DNA of 64,000 bases from JBBROS01 sp965260995 (lineage in GTDB: Bacteria; Pseudomonadota; Alphaproteobacteria; Acetobacterales; Acetobacteraceae). Shown here piece after piece: positions 26,178 to 33,652 of this stretch; the first letter of the stretch is position 1, and every line of letters begins with the position of its first letter. The stretch is from NCBI GenBank assembly GCA_965260995.1, contig CBDHCD010000002.1:558001-622000 (forward strand), in the 5' to 3' direction. The notes beneath the pieces were generated by a model. It was not told the DNA's origin and ran no database searches. It was given only the letters and a program-made list of their open reading frames with translations. Position numbers and translations under genes: made by a program.

Positions 26178-26996
26178 ATGAACGCACCGCCGACTGGATC
26201 GCCGCCCGCCGACGACGTGGTGCTCAGCCTGCGCGGCATCTCCAAGCAGTTCGGCGCCGTGTCCGCGCTGACCGACATCGACCTCGACGTCCGCGCCGGC
26301 GAAGTCGTGGCCCTGGTCGGCGACAACGGCGCTGGCAAGTCCACCCTGGTCAAGGTGCTCGCCGGCGTCCATCAGCCGAGCAGCGGCACCATGACGTTCC
26401 GCGGCAAGCAGGTCACCCTGGGCGGCCCCAACGACGCGCTCGAGCTCGGCATCGCCACCGTGTTCCAGGACCTCGCCTTGTGCGAGAACCTCGACGTGGT
26501 CGCCAACATCTTCCTCGGCCGCGAGCTCAAGCCCTTCGCGCTCGACGAGGTCTCGATGGAGATCCGCGCCTGGACGCTGCTCAACGAGCTGTCCGCCCGC
26601 ATCCCCAGCGTGCGCGAGCCGGTCGCCTCTTTGTCCGGCGGCCAGCGCCAGACCGTCGCCATCTCCCGTTCCCTGCTCCTCGAACCCAAGCTCATCATGC
26701 TCGACGAGCCGACCGCAGCCCTGGGCGTCGCGCAAACGGCGGAGGTGCTCAACCTGATCGAGCGCGTCCGCGACCGCGGCCTCGGCGTCATCATGATCAG
26801 CCACAACATGGAGGACGTCCGCGCCGTCGCCGACCGCATCGTCGTGCTGCGCCTCGGCGCCAACAACGGCGTGTTCTACCCCGACAGCTCGAACGAGGAG
26901 CTGATCAGCGCCATCACCGGGGCCGCCGACAACTCGGTGTCCCGCCGCACGGAGCGGCGGCAAAGCCAGCAGGCAACGAGCGAGGCCCGCCCATGA
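26178..26996 (+). CDS. Sugar ABC transporter ATP-binding protein (single domain)
   Basis: 272 residues with Walker A GDNGAGKSTLVKVLAG, Q loop VFQDLALCENLDV, signature SLSGGQRQTVAI, Walker B LIMLDEPTAAL and the switch histidine region MISHNMEDV. XylG and RbsA proteins have two ATPase domains in about 500 residues; this one has a single domain, as in FrcA-type systems. The ATG of the permease overlaps its TGA (ATGA). Confidence 0.93.
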   Translation: MNAPPTGSPPADDVVLSLRGISKQFGAVSALTDIDLDVRAGEVVALVGDNGAGKSTLVKVLAGVHQPSSGTMTFRGKQVTLGGPNDALELGIATVFQDLALCENLDVVANIFLGRELKPFALDEVSMEIRAWTLLNELSARIPSVREPVASLSGGQRQTVAISRSLLLEPKLIMLDEPTAALGVAQTAEVLNLIERVRDRGLGVIMISHNMEDVRAVADRIVVLRLGANNGVFYPDSSNEELISAITGAADNSVSRRTERRQSQQATSEARP

Positions 26997-28231
26997 GCAA
27001 CGCCGCCGCCCCGCTCGACCGCGGCGACAGCCGCGTCCGCCACGACGAGGGCCTCGGCGGCGCGATCCGCTCCTTCATCGACCGCGTCCGCTCCGGCGAC
27101 CTCGGCTCGTTGCCCGTCGTCGTCGGCCTCGCCGTCATCTGGACGGCGTTCCAGAGCCTCAACCCGGTGTTCCTGTCGAGCAGCAACCTGGTCAACCTGC
27201 TGTTCGACTGCTCCACCACCGGCGTCATCGCGCTCGGCATCGTGTGCATCCTGATGCTCGGCGAGATCGACCTGTCCGTCGGCTCGGTCAGCGGCTTCGC
27301 GTCCGCCCTGGTCGGCGTGCTGTGGGTCAACGCCGGCGTCCCCGTCGCGCTCGCCATCCTCGCCGCCCTCGTCGTCGGCGGGCTGATCGGCTCCGTCTAC
27401 GCCGTGCTGTTCAACCGGCTCGGGATGCCGAGCTTCGTGTCCACCCTGGCCGGCCTGCTCGCCATCCTCGGCCTGCAGCTCTACATCCTCGGCTCCACCG
27501 GCTCGATCAACCTGCCTTACGGCTCGCCGGTGGTGAGCTTCGGCCAGACGCTCGTCATGCGGCCGTTGGTCGCCTACGCCGTCATCGGCGTCGCCGGGGC
27601 CGCCCTGTTCGCGACCAGCTACGCCACCGCCGTCCGGCGCAAGAAGGCCGGCCTGTCGCCGCCGTCGATCGCCGGGATCGTGGTCCGCGCCGTCGTCATC
27701 ACCGCCGCCCTCGAGGCCATCGCCTGGTACCTCAACCAGGCCCGCGGCGTGCCGTGGATGTTCACCTTCTTCGTCGCCCTCGTCGTCGCCATGGACTACG
27801 CCCTCAAGCGCACGCAATGGGGCCGCTCCATGACCGCCGTCGGCGGCAACCGCGAGGCCGCCCGCCGCGCCGGCATCAACGTCCGCCGCATCACCACCAG
27901 CGCCTTCGTGCTGTGCTCCACCCTGGCCGCCGTCGGCGGCGTGCTCGCCGCCGCCCGCCTCGCCTCCGCCAGCCAGCAGGCCGGCACCGGCGACGTCAAC
28001 CTCAACGCCATCGCCGCCGCGGTCATCGGCGGCACCAGCCTGTTCGGCGGCCGCGGCAGCGCCTACTCGGCCCTGCTCGGCATCATCGTCATCCAGTCGA
28101 TCTCGAGCGGCCTGACCCTGCTCGACCTGTCGTCCTCGCTGCGCTACATGATCACCGGCGGCGTGCTCGCCATCGCGGTCATCATCGACTCCCTGGCCCG
28201 CCGCTCCCGCGTCTCCCACGGCCGCGCCTGA
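26993..28231 (+). CDS. Sugar ABC transporter permease, XylH-like
   Basis: 412 residues from ATG 26993. The BPD_transp_2 family features are present: LGEIDLSVGSVSGFASALVG near residue 85, and the EAA-like cytoplasmic loop GNREAARRAGINVRRI at about 283-298, followed by AVIGGTSLFGGRGS. Ten or more membrane helices, with a long insertion between helices, as in XylH. It forms the channel of the transporter with the two preceding genes. A strong palindrome follows 45 bases after the stop. Confidence 0.92.
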   Translation: MSNAAAPLDRGDSRVRHDEGLGGAIRSFIDRVRSGDLGSLPVVVGLAVIWTAFQSLNPVFLSSSNLVNLLFDCSTTGVIALGIVCILMLGEIDLSVGSVSGFASALVGVLWVNAGVPVALAILAALVVGGLIGSVYAVLFNRLGMPSFVSTLAGLLAILGLQLYILGSTGSINLPYGSPVVSFGQTLVMRPLVAYAVIGVAGAALFATSYATAVRRKKAGLSPPSIAGIVVRAVVITAALEAIAWYLNQARGVPWMFTFFVALVVAMDYALKRTQWGRSMTAVGGNREAARRAGINVRRITTSAFVLCSTLAAVGGVLAAARLASASQQAGTGDVNLNAIAAAVIGGTSLFGGRGSAYSALLGIIVIQSISSGLTLLDLSSSLRYMITGGVLAIAVIIDSLARRSRVSHGRA

Positions 28232-28275
28232 GCCGGTCCCCAGGATTGCCTCATCCGGCCTCGGCAAAACCCTGT

Positions 28276-28310
28276 CTGGAGCGGTTTCACGTTACGTGAA
28301 ACCGCTCCAG
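28276..28310 (+). terminator. Long perfect palindrome after the sugar ABC operon
   Basis: Seventeen-base arms (ctggagcggtttcacgt and its complement) are separated by a single base. As RNA it would be a very stable hairpin 44 bases after the permease stop codon, suited to stop transcription or protect the 3' end. It has only a weak T tract (ctttgtt). The next 60 bases contain a second hairpin, so the whole block may be a dispersed palindromic repeat rather than a plain terminator. Confidence 0.5.
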
Positions 28311-28330
28311 CCTTTGTTCCGCGCGGTCGT

Positions 28331-28370
28331 TCAGCTTGATCGAACGCGAGAATGCGTCTGACCAAGCTGA
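28331..28370. repeat. Second imperfect palindrome of the intergenic block
   Basis: Tcagcttgatc at 28331-28341 pairs with gaccaagctga at 28360-28370 with one mismatch. Together with the palindrome at 28276-28310 it looks like a REP/BIME-type intergenic repeat of alphaproteobacteria. Only one copy is present in this window, so the repeat status is an inference. Confidence 0.4.
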
Positions 28371-28380
28371 AACCACTCTA

Positions 28381-29245
28381 GGCGGTAGTGACGATTTCAC
28401 CGAAGCAGGACGACTATGGCGGCGAGTTGGACGAAGCCTCTGTAGTTGGGCAGGAGCTTGTCGTAGCGGGTGGCCACGCGCCTGAACTGCTTCAGCTTGT
28501 TGAAGAACCGCTCGGCGAGGTTGCGCTCCCGGTAGAGCGCCTTGTCATGGTCGCGTGGCGTTTTGCGGTTGGACCGGGGCGGGATGACAGCCTCGGCTCC
28601 CATGTCGCCTATGGCATCCCGCAGGTGGTCAGCGTCGTATCCCTTGTCGGCGATCACGGCACCGGGCTTGAGGCCGTCCAGCAGTTCGTGGCCGCGCGTG
28701 ACGTCATGGCGCTGCCCCGGCCCGAACAGCAGGCGCACCGGGTTGCCCAGCGCGTCGGTGGCGGCGTGTACCTTGGTGCTCAGGCCGCCGCGAGAGCGGC
28801 CCAGCCCCTGGGCATCAGGCCCCCCTTGGACCGGCGGGCCCCGGCCGCGTGCTGGTGGGCGCGCACGACCGTGCTGTCGATCATCAGCCATTCCAGGTCG
28901 CTGTCCGCCGCAAGCACGGCCAGGAAGCCGCCCAAGACGTCGCGCTCGACCCAGCGATAGAAGCGGCGCTTCACGGCCTGGTAATCACCATACCGCTCGG
29001 GCAGGTCGCGCCAGCGCGCGCCAGAGCGCGCCATCCACAGCAGCGCATCCACGAACCGGCGGTTGTCGCAACGCGGCCCACGCTGGCCCTCGCGCCCGCC
29101 CGGAACCAGGTCCCGCAAGCGCTCCCACTGGTCGTCGCGCAACGCATCCACCTCAACGCCCGCCATCGCCAAACCTCGAAATCAGCCTTGAACCACACCC
29201 AGCGCCGAACCGGAACCCAGCCAAGCTGAAATCGTCACTACGGCC
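28381..29245 (-). mobile_element. IS5-family (IS427-like) insertion sequence
   Basis: Inverted repeats ggcggtagtgacgatttca (28381-28399) and its near-complement ending at 29245 bound an 865-bp element. A TA dinucleotide flanks both sides (28379-28380 and 29246-29247), the short target duplication known for this group. The transposase is in two overlapping frames. Confidence 0.9.
28397..29172 (-). CDS. IS5-family transposase in two frames (programmed frameshift)
   Basis: The first frame (29172 down to 28780) gives the N-terminal DUF4096-like domain (DQWERLRDLVPG, DNRRFVDALLWMARSGARWRDLP) and the first catalytic D in MIDSTVVRAHQHAAG. The second frame (ending at 28397) continues with GRSRGGLSTKVHAATDALGN, then the second D in GAVIADKGYDADHLR and the E in YRERNLAERFFNKLKQFRR. 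The overlap at about 28780-28890, a run of g and c, is where IS427-group elements shift frames during translation, so the split is probably normal and the element may be active. Confidence 0.9.
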
Positions 29246-29694
29246 TAATACCGCCTTGGCCCCGGAAACAATGACTGCGGGCCACGCGGCCGCCCCTCGT
29301 AGCCGTCCAAGGGGCGCTGATACAGGTCATTCCCGGACGGATCGTCGGGCTGCGGCTGCGCCGCGCCCCCGCCCTGCTGAGGCGCGTAGACGAAGCCCGG
29401 CGGCAACGACCGCCCGCCACCCGGCGTCTCGATCGGCAGCTCCAACTGGCTGCCGTCCATCCGCATGATGTCGCAAGCCCACCGCCAGCCCGGCCGCTTG
29501 CCGGTGATCGACCCGCCACGCTCATAATGGCACTCGCACACCGACCCCCCTTGGCCGATCTGCTGCCCGTCCCGCTCGGCGATACATCGCGGCCACATGC
29601 TCGGCGCCACCTGCGCCGAGGCGGCCGACACCCAACCCAGCAGCCATCCGGCCGCCAGCATCCACCCCCCTCGTCGCCGCACGACCCGTCCCAC
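29245..29694 (-). CDS. Small secreted protein of unknown function
   Basis: 149 residues with a signal peptide (MLAAGWLLGWVSAASAQ). The mature part has four cysteines (PRCIAERDG, CECHY and RWACDIMRMDG) that could form two disulfides, then a proline/glycine-rich tail. Its stop codon TAG uses the last base of the IS5 element (29245) plus the TA target site, but removing the element restores another g at the same place, so the stop is kept. I recognise no family. It lies 75 bases after trxA on the same strand; a thiol link to thioredoxin is possible only in principle because they are in different compartments. Confidence 0.7.
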   Translation of the reverse strand: MGRVVRRRGGWMLAAGWLLGWVSAASAQVAPSMWPRCIAERDGQQIGQGGSVCECHYERGGSITGKRPGWRWACDIMRMDGSQLELPIETPGGGRSLPPGFVYAPQQGGGAAQPQPDDPSGNDLYQRPLDGYEGRPRGPQSLFPGPRRY

Positions 29695-29769
29695 ACCCTG
29701 CCTCCCTGGCCTGAACGGGGCAGCGCGCCCCCCACCCGGCCTGGATACGACGGCCGGGTTGAGGCCGGG

Positions 29770-30096
29770 TTAAAGGCTGCCCGACACCCACTCCTTGAGC
29801 GCGCTCTTCGGCGCAGCCCCCACCTTGGTCGCCACCGGCTTGCCATCCTTGAACAAGATCATCGTCGGGATGCCGCGCACGCCGTACGTGTTCGGCGACA
29901 TCGGGTTCTCGTCGATGTTGACCTTGGCCACCGTCACCCGGCCCTTCATCTCGGCCGCGATCTCCTCGAGTGCCGGCGCGATCATCTTGCAGGGTCCGCA
30001 CCATTCCGCCCAGAAATCGACCAGCACCGGCCCGGGGGCCTTCAGCACCTTGGTCTCGAAGCTGTCGTCATCGACCGCCACGGTGTTCTCGCTCAC
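29770..30096 (-). CDS. trxA: Thioredoxin
   Basis: 108 residues from GTG 30096. The active site WCGPC in VDFWAEWCGPCKMIAP at about 25-40 and the cis-proline loop VRGIPTMILF are as in Escherichia coli thioredoxin 1. It is a cytoplasmic dithiol reductant for ribonucleotide reductase and other enzymes. It lies 55 bases after addA on the same strand; trxA next to addAB is a common alphaproteobacterial order. Confidence 0.97.
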   Translation of the reverse strand: MSENTVAVDDDSFETKVLKAPGPVLVDFWAEWCGPCKMIAPALEEIAAEMKGRVTVAKVNIDENPMSPNTYGVRGIPTMILFKDGKPVATKVGAAPKSALKEWVSGSL

Positions 30097-30151
30097 GATA
30101 GGCTCCTTGGGTTCCTGCGAGGCCCAGAATTGGGGCAGGGCGTGAACGGGT

Positions 30152-33100
30152 TCAAGCAGCCCCCGACGCGTGCCCCGACACCTGCCCCAGCGCGTCCCCC
30201 AACGCCTGCCCCAGCGCCTCCCCCGGCGCATGGCGGTCCAGCAGCCAGTCCGGCAACGGCGTCACCACCGCCCCCTCGGTCCATACCAGCGCGCATCGCA
30301 CGGTCCGGTCCGGGAACAGCCCGCGCAGCACCGCCCGGTAGGCCGCGAGCTGCCGCAGGTAGCGCACCGGCGTCGCCTCCGCTGTCTCCGGCGCGGCCCG
30401 GCCGGTCTTGAAGTCCACCACCAGCACCTGGTCCGCCAGCACCGCCATCCGGTCCACCACGCCCGACACCACCTGGCCCGACACCAGCCCCGACAACGGC
30501 TGCTCCGCCCGCCCACGCGGCCCGAACAGCTCGGCCAGCGCCGGGTGCCGCAGCACCGCCATCACCTGCGCGGCGAGGTCGGCCCGCGCCGCCGGGTCGA
30601 GCGCCGTCCGCGCCAGGAACCCGTCCGCCACCTCCGCCCGCTCGGTGTCCGGCACGTCCGGCAGGTGCTGCAACAGCGCGTGCACCGCCAGGCCGCGGGC
30701 GTAACGCGGTCCCGGCGTGGCCCTGAGCGGCGACAGCGCCGCCGGCACCGGCCCGAAGCCCGACCCGTCCGGCCGGCTCGGCGCGAGCGGCGTCGGCAGC
30801 GGCGGCTCCTCCGGCGGCGGCGCTGCCCGCCAATCCCCCGGTCGCCCGGCCCAGCCCGGCAACGGCGACGCCGCCTCGGCCGACCCCGAGGGCCGACGCC
30901 GAGGCGCATCCCGCTGCGGCCGCGCCGCCACCAGCATCTCCCCCTCCCACGGCCCCACGAACGGCTGGCGCTCCGCCCCCATCCGCTCGAACCCGCGCCG
31001 GGCCATCGCGTACCAACTGTCCTCCGGCGCCGCCCGGCCCATCTCCCAGCCGCAGACGATCAGCCGGTCCTCCGCCCGCGTCAGCGCCACGTAGAGCAGC
31101 CGGTTGTGCTCCCGCCGCCGCAGCGCCGCCGCCGCCTCCCGCGCCCGCGCTACGGCGGCGCACCGCAGCTCCCGGCGCGGCGCCCACAACGGCGTCTCGA
31201 CGCCGCCTGGGCCGCCCGCCATCGTCCAGTGCAGCCGGTCGAGGTCGGGCGGCAGACCGGTCGTGTCCGGCACGATCACCAGCGGCGCTTGCAAGCCCTT
31301 CGCCCCGTGCGCCGTCATCACCCGCACCGCCGAGCCGGCCCCGCCCGCCTCCCGCTTCACCTCCGCCCCCGAGCGCCGCAGCCAGTGCACGAACCCCTGC
31401 AGCCCCGGCGGGTGCAGCCGGGCGTAGCCGAGCGCCGCGTTCAGCAGCTCGTCGATCGGCTCCGCCGCCTCCGCCCCGAGCCGGGCCAGCAGCCGCGCTC
31501 GCCCGCCGAGCGGCCCCAGCGCCTCGGCCAGCAGCGCGTGCGGCGACACGTAATCCGCCCGCGCCGCCAGCCGCGACAGGAACCCCCACGCCGCGCCCCA
31601 GTCCGCCCGCTCGCCCGCCCGGTCGCGCAGCGCGTCCCACAGCCCCCCCCGCCGCCCCATCGCCAGGTGCATCAGGCTGTCGTCCGAAAGCCCGCCGAGC
31701 GGGCTGGTCAGCACGCTCGCCACCGCCAGGTCGTCCTGCGGCAGCAGCACCGCGTCGAGCGCCGCCAGCACGTCCTGCACCGCGATCTGCTCGGTGAGCG
31801 CCAGCCGGTCCAGCCCCGCCACCGGCACGTCGCGCGCCTTCAGCGCCCGCACCAGCGCGTTGGCGAACGCGCCCCGCCGCCGCACCAGCACCAGCACGTC
31901 GCCTGCCTCGATTGGCCGGTCCTGGCTGTCCAGCCGCACGCCCAGGGCCAGCTCCTGCGCCACCGCCGCCGCCACCGCGTCCGCCAGCCGTTGCGGCGCG
32001 GACACCAGCCCCGAGTTCTCCGCCGGCACCGCCCACGCCGGCGGCGGCTCCCCCTCCGGCTTCGGCGCCAGCGGCCACAGCGCCACCGACCCGGCCGCCC
32101 CGGCCCGGTCCGAGTAGTGCCGCATCGCGCCGCCGTCCGCGACGCCCTCCGCCGCCACGCTGTCCTGGAACACCGCGTCCACCAGCGCCAGCACCGGGAC
32201 CGTCGAGCGGAACGACACGTCGAGCGCCACGTCGCGCCAGGCCTGCCCCGAGCCGCTGACCCGCTCCGCCATCTGCCCGCGCGAGCGCGCGAACTCGGCC
32301 GGGTCGGCCCCCTGGAACGAGTAGATGCTCTGCTTCGGGTCGCCCACCGCGAAGAACGTCCGCGCCGCCGCCTCGTGCTCGTGCGATCCGAGCCCGGCGA
32401 AGAACTCTTCCGTCAGCCGATGCGCGATCCGCCACTGCTCCGGCGCGGTGTCCTGCACCTCGTCCAGCAGCAGGTGGTCGATGCCGCCGTCGAGCTTGTA
32501 CAGCACCCAGGCCGCCCCCGGATCGGTCAGCAGCCCCTCCGTCCGCCCGATCAAATCCGCGTAGTCCAGCAGCCCCGACCGCTCCTTCTGCTCGGCGTAA
32601 GCCGCGAGCGCCGGGGCGGCCAGTTGCAGCAGGGCGATCGTGGCGTCGGCGCACCGCACCGCCCGGCGCGCGTCCTCGACCGACCACAGCCGCGCCTGCT
32701 CGGCTTGCAAGGCGTCGAGGATCTCCGGGCGCTCCTGGCCCAGCTTCGGGTTGGGGAAGCTGCCGAACTTCCGCTCTCCCCCGGCGGCGTCGAAGAACTG
32801 GCCCAGCCAGTCGTTCCAGTGCGCCGCCCGCTGCGCCGGCGGGAAGCTCAGCCACGCCAGCATCTCCATCGCCCGCACCCTGGCAGCCTGCGACCCGTGC
32901 GCCACGATCAGCTGCGCCGCCGCCCGCACCGCCGCCTCCTCCGGCCAGGCGACGCCCGCCGCGATCACCGCCGCCTCCGTCCGCGCCGTGGCCCCCGCCG
33001 CCCGCCGCACCGCCGCCTCGCGCGCTCGCTTCGGCAACGCCAGCAGCGGCCCGAGCCGCCCCCGCTGCCCTTGCAGGGTCCCGATCACCGCGGCGAACTG

Positions 33101-33652
33101 CTCCGCCCGCAACTGCTCGGCCACCAGCGCCACCGCGCCCGGGTCGGCCTGCGCCAGCGCCCGCTCCCGCGCCGCCATCAGCTCCGCCGCCGCCGCCGTC
33201 TCCTCCACCAGCTCGAAATGCGGCGAGATCGACGCTTCCAGCGGGAACCGGCGCAGCAGCCCCTGGCAGAAGGCGTGGATGGTGCCGATCCGCATCCCGC
33301 CCGGCAGGTCCAGCACCTCGGCGAACAGCGCCCGCGCCGTCCGCCGCACCTCGTCGCCCGGCGCGATCTCCAGCGCCGCCAGCTCGTCGTCGAGCGCGGC
33401 GTCGTCCATCGTCACCCAGCCGCCCAGCCGCCGTTGCAGCCGCAGCGCCATCTCCGCCGCTGCCGCCTTGGTGAACGTCAGGCACTGGATGCGCGCCGGG
33501 GCCGCGCCGCCGAGCATCAGCCGCAGCATCCGGTCCGTCAGCAGCTTGGTCTTGCCCGACCCGGCCGACGCCTCGACGAACGCCGACACCCCCGGGTCCG
33601 AGGCCAAGGACTGCTCGTCGATCGCCCGCTGCCGCGCCGTGCCCGCGCTCAT
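30152..33652 (-). CDS. addA: Double-strand break repair helicase-nuclease AddA
   Basis: 1166 residues. The UvrD-type motifs are in order: Walker A VEASAGSGKTKLL at about 27-39, Ia CLTFTKAAAAEMA, the DEVQDT motif II in LLLDEVQDTAPEQW, motif III FFAVGDPKQSIYSFQGADP, V VRVMTAHGAKGLQAPLV and VI YVALTRAEDRLIV. The C-terminal RecB-like nuclease has LAVHALLQHL, then VLVVDFKTGRA and LRQLAAYRAVL. With AddB it forms the helicase-nuclease that resects double-strand breaks for RecA loading. Its ATG overlaps the addB stop codon (ATGA), so the subunits are made in a coupled way. Confidence 0.97.
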   Translation of the reverse strand: MSAGTARQRAIDEQSLASDPGVSAFVEASAGSGKTKLLTDRMLRLMLGGAAPARIQCLTFTKAAAAEMALRLQRRLGGWVTMDDAALDDELAALEIAPGDEVRRTARALFAEVLDLPGGMRIGTIHAFCQGLLRRFPLEASISPHFELVEETAAAAELMAARERALAQADPGAVALVAEQLRAEQFAAVIGTLQGQRGRLGPLLALPKRAREAAVRRAAGATARTEAAVIAAGVAWPEEAAVRAAAQLIVAHGSQAARVRAMEMLAWLSFPPAQRAAHWNDWLGQFFDAAGGERKFGSFPNPKLGQERPEILDALQAEQARLWSVEDARRAVRCADATIALLQLAAPALAAYAEQKERSGLLDYADLIGRTEGLLTDPGAAWVLYKLDGGIDHLLLDEVQDTAPEQWRIAHRLTEEFFAGLGSHEHEAAARTFFAVGDPKQSIYSFQGADPAEFARSRGQMAERVSGSGQAWRDVALDVSFRSTVPVLALVDAVFQDSVAAEGVADGGAMRHYSDRAGAAGSVALWPLAPKPEGEPPPAWAVPAENSGLVSAPQRLADAVAAAVAQELALGVRLDSQDRPIEAGDVLVLVRRRGAFANALVRALKARDVPVAGLDRLALTEQIAVQDVLAALDAVLLPQDDLAVASVLTSPLGGLSDDSLMHLAMGRRGGLWDALRDRAGERADWGAAWGFLSRLAARADYVSPHALLAEALGPLGGRARLLARLGAEAAEPIDELLNAALGYARLHPPGLQGFVHWLRRSGAEVKREAGGAGSAVRVMTAHGAKGLQAPLVIVPDTTGLPPDLDRLHWTMAGGPGGVETPLWAPRRELRCAAVARAREAAAALRRREHNRLLYVALTRAEDRLIVCGWEMGRAAPEDSWYAMARRGFERMGAERQPFVGPWEGEMLVAARPQRDAPRRRPSGSAEAASPLPGWAGRPGDWRAAPPPEEPPLPTPLAPSRPDGSGFGPVPAALSPLRATPGPRYARGLAVHALLQHLPDVPDTERAEVADGFLARTALDPAARADLAAQVMAVLRHPALAELFGPRGRAEQPLSGLVSGQVVSGVVDRMAVLADQVLVVDFKTGRAAPETAEATPVRYLRQLAAYRAVLRGLFPDRTVRCALVWTEGAVVTPLPDWLLDRHAPGEALGQALGDALGQVSGHASGAA

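Noticed and set aside
28276..28310. A second parS site (contains gtttcacgt and acgtgaaac)
   Set aside because: The two halves are separated by an extra base with a doubled acgt centre, so the 16-bp parS core is not formed; a hairpin or dispersed repeat is more likely.
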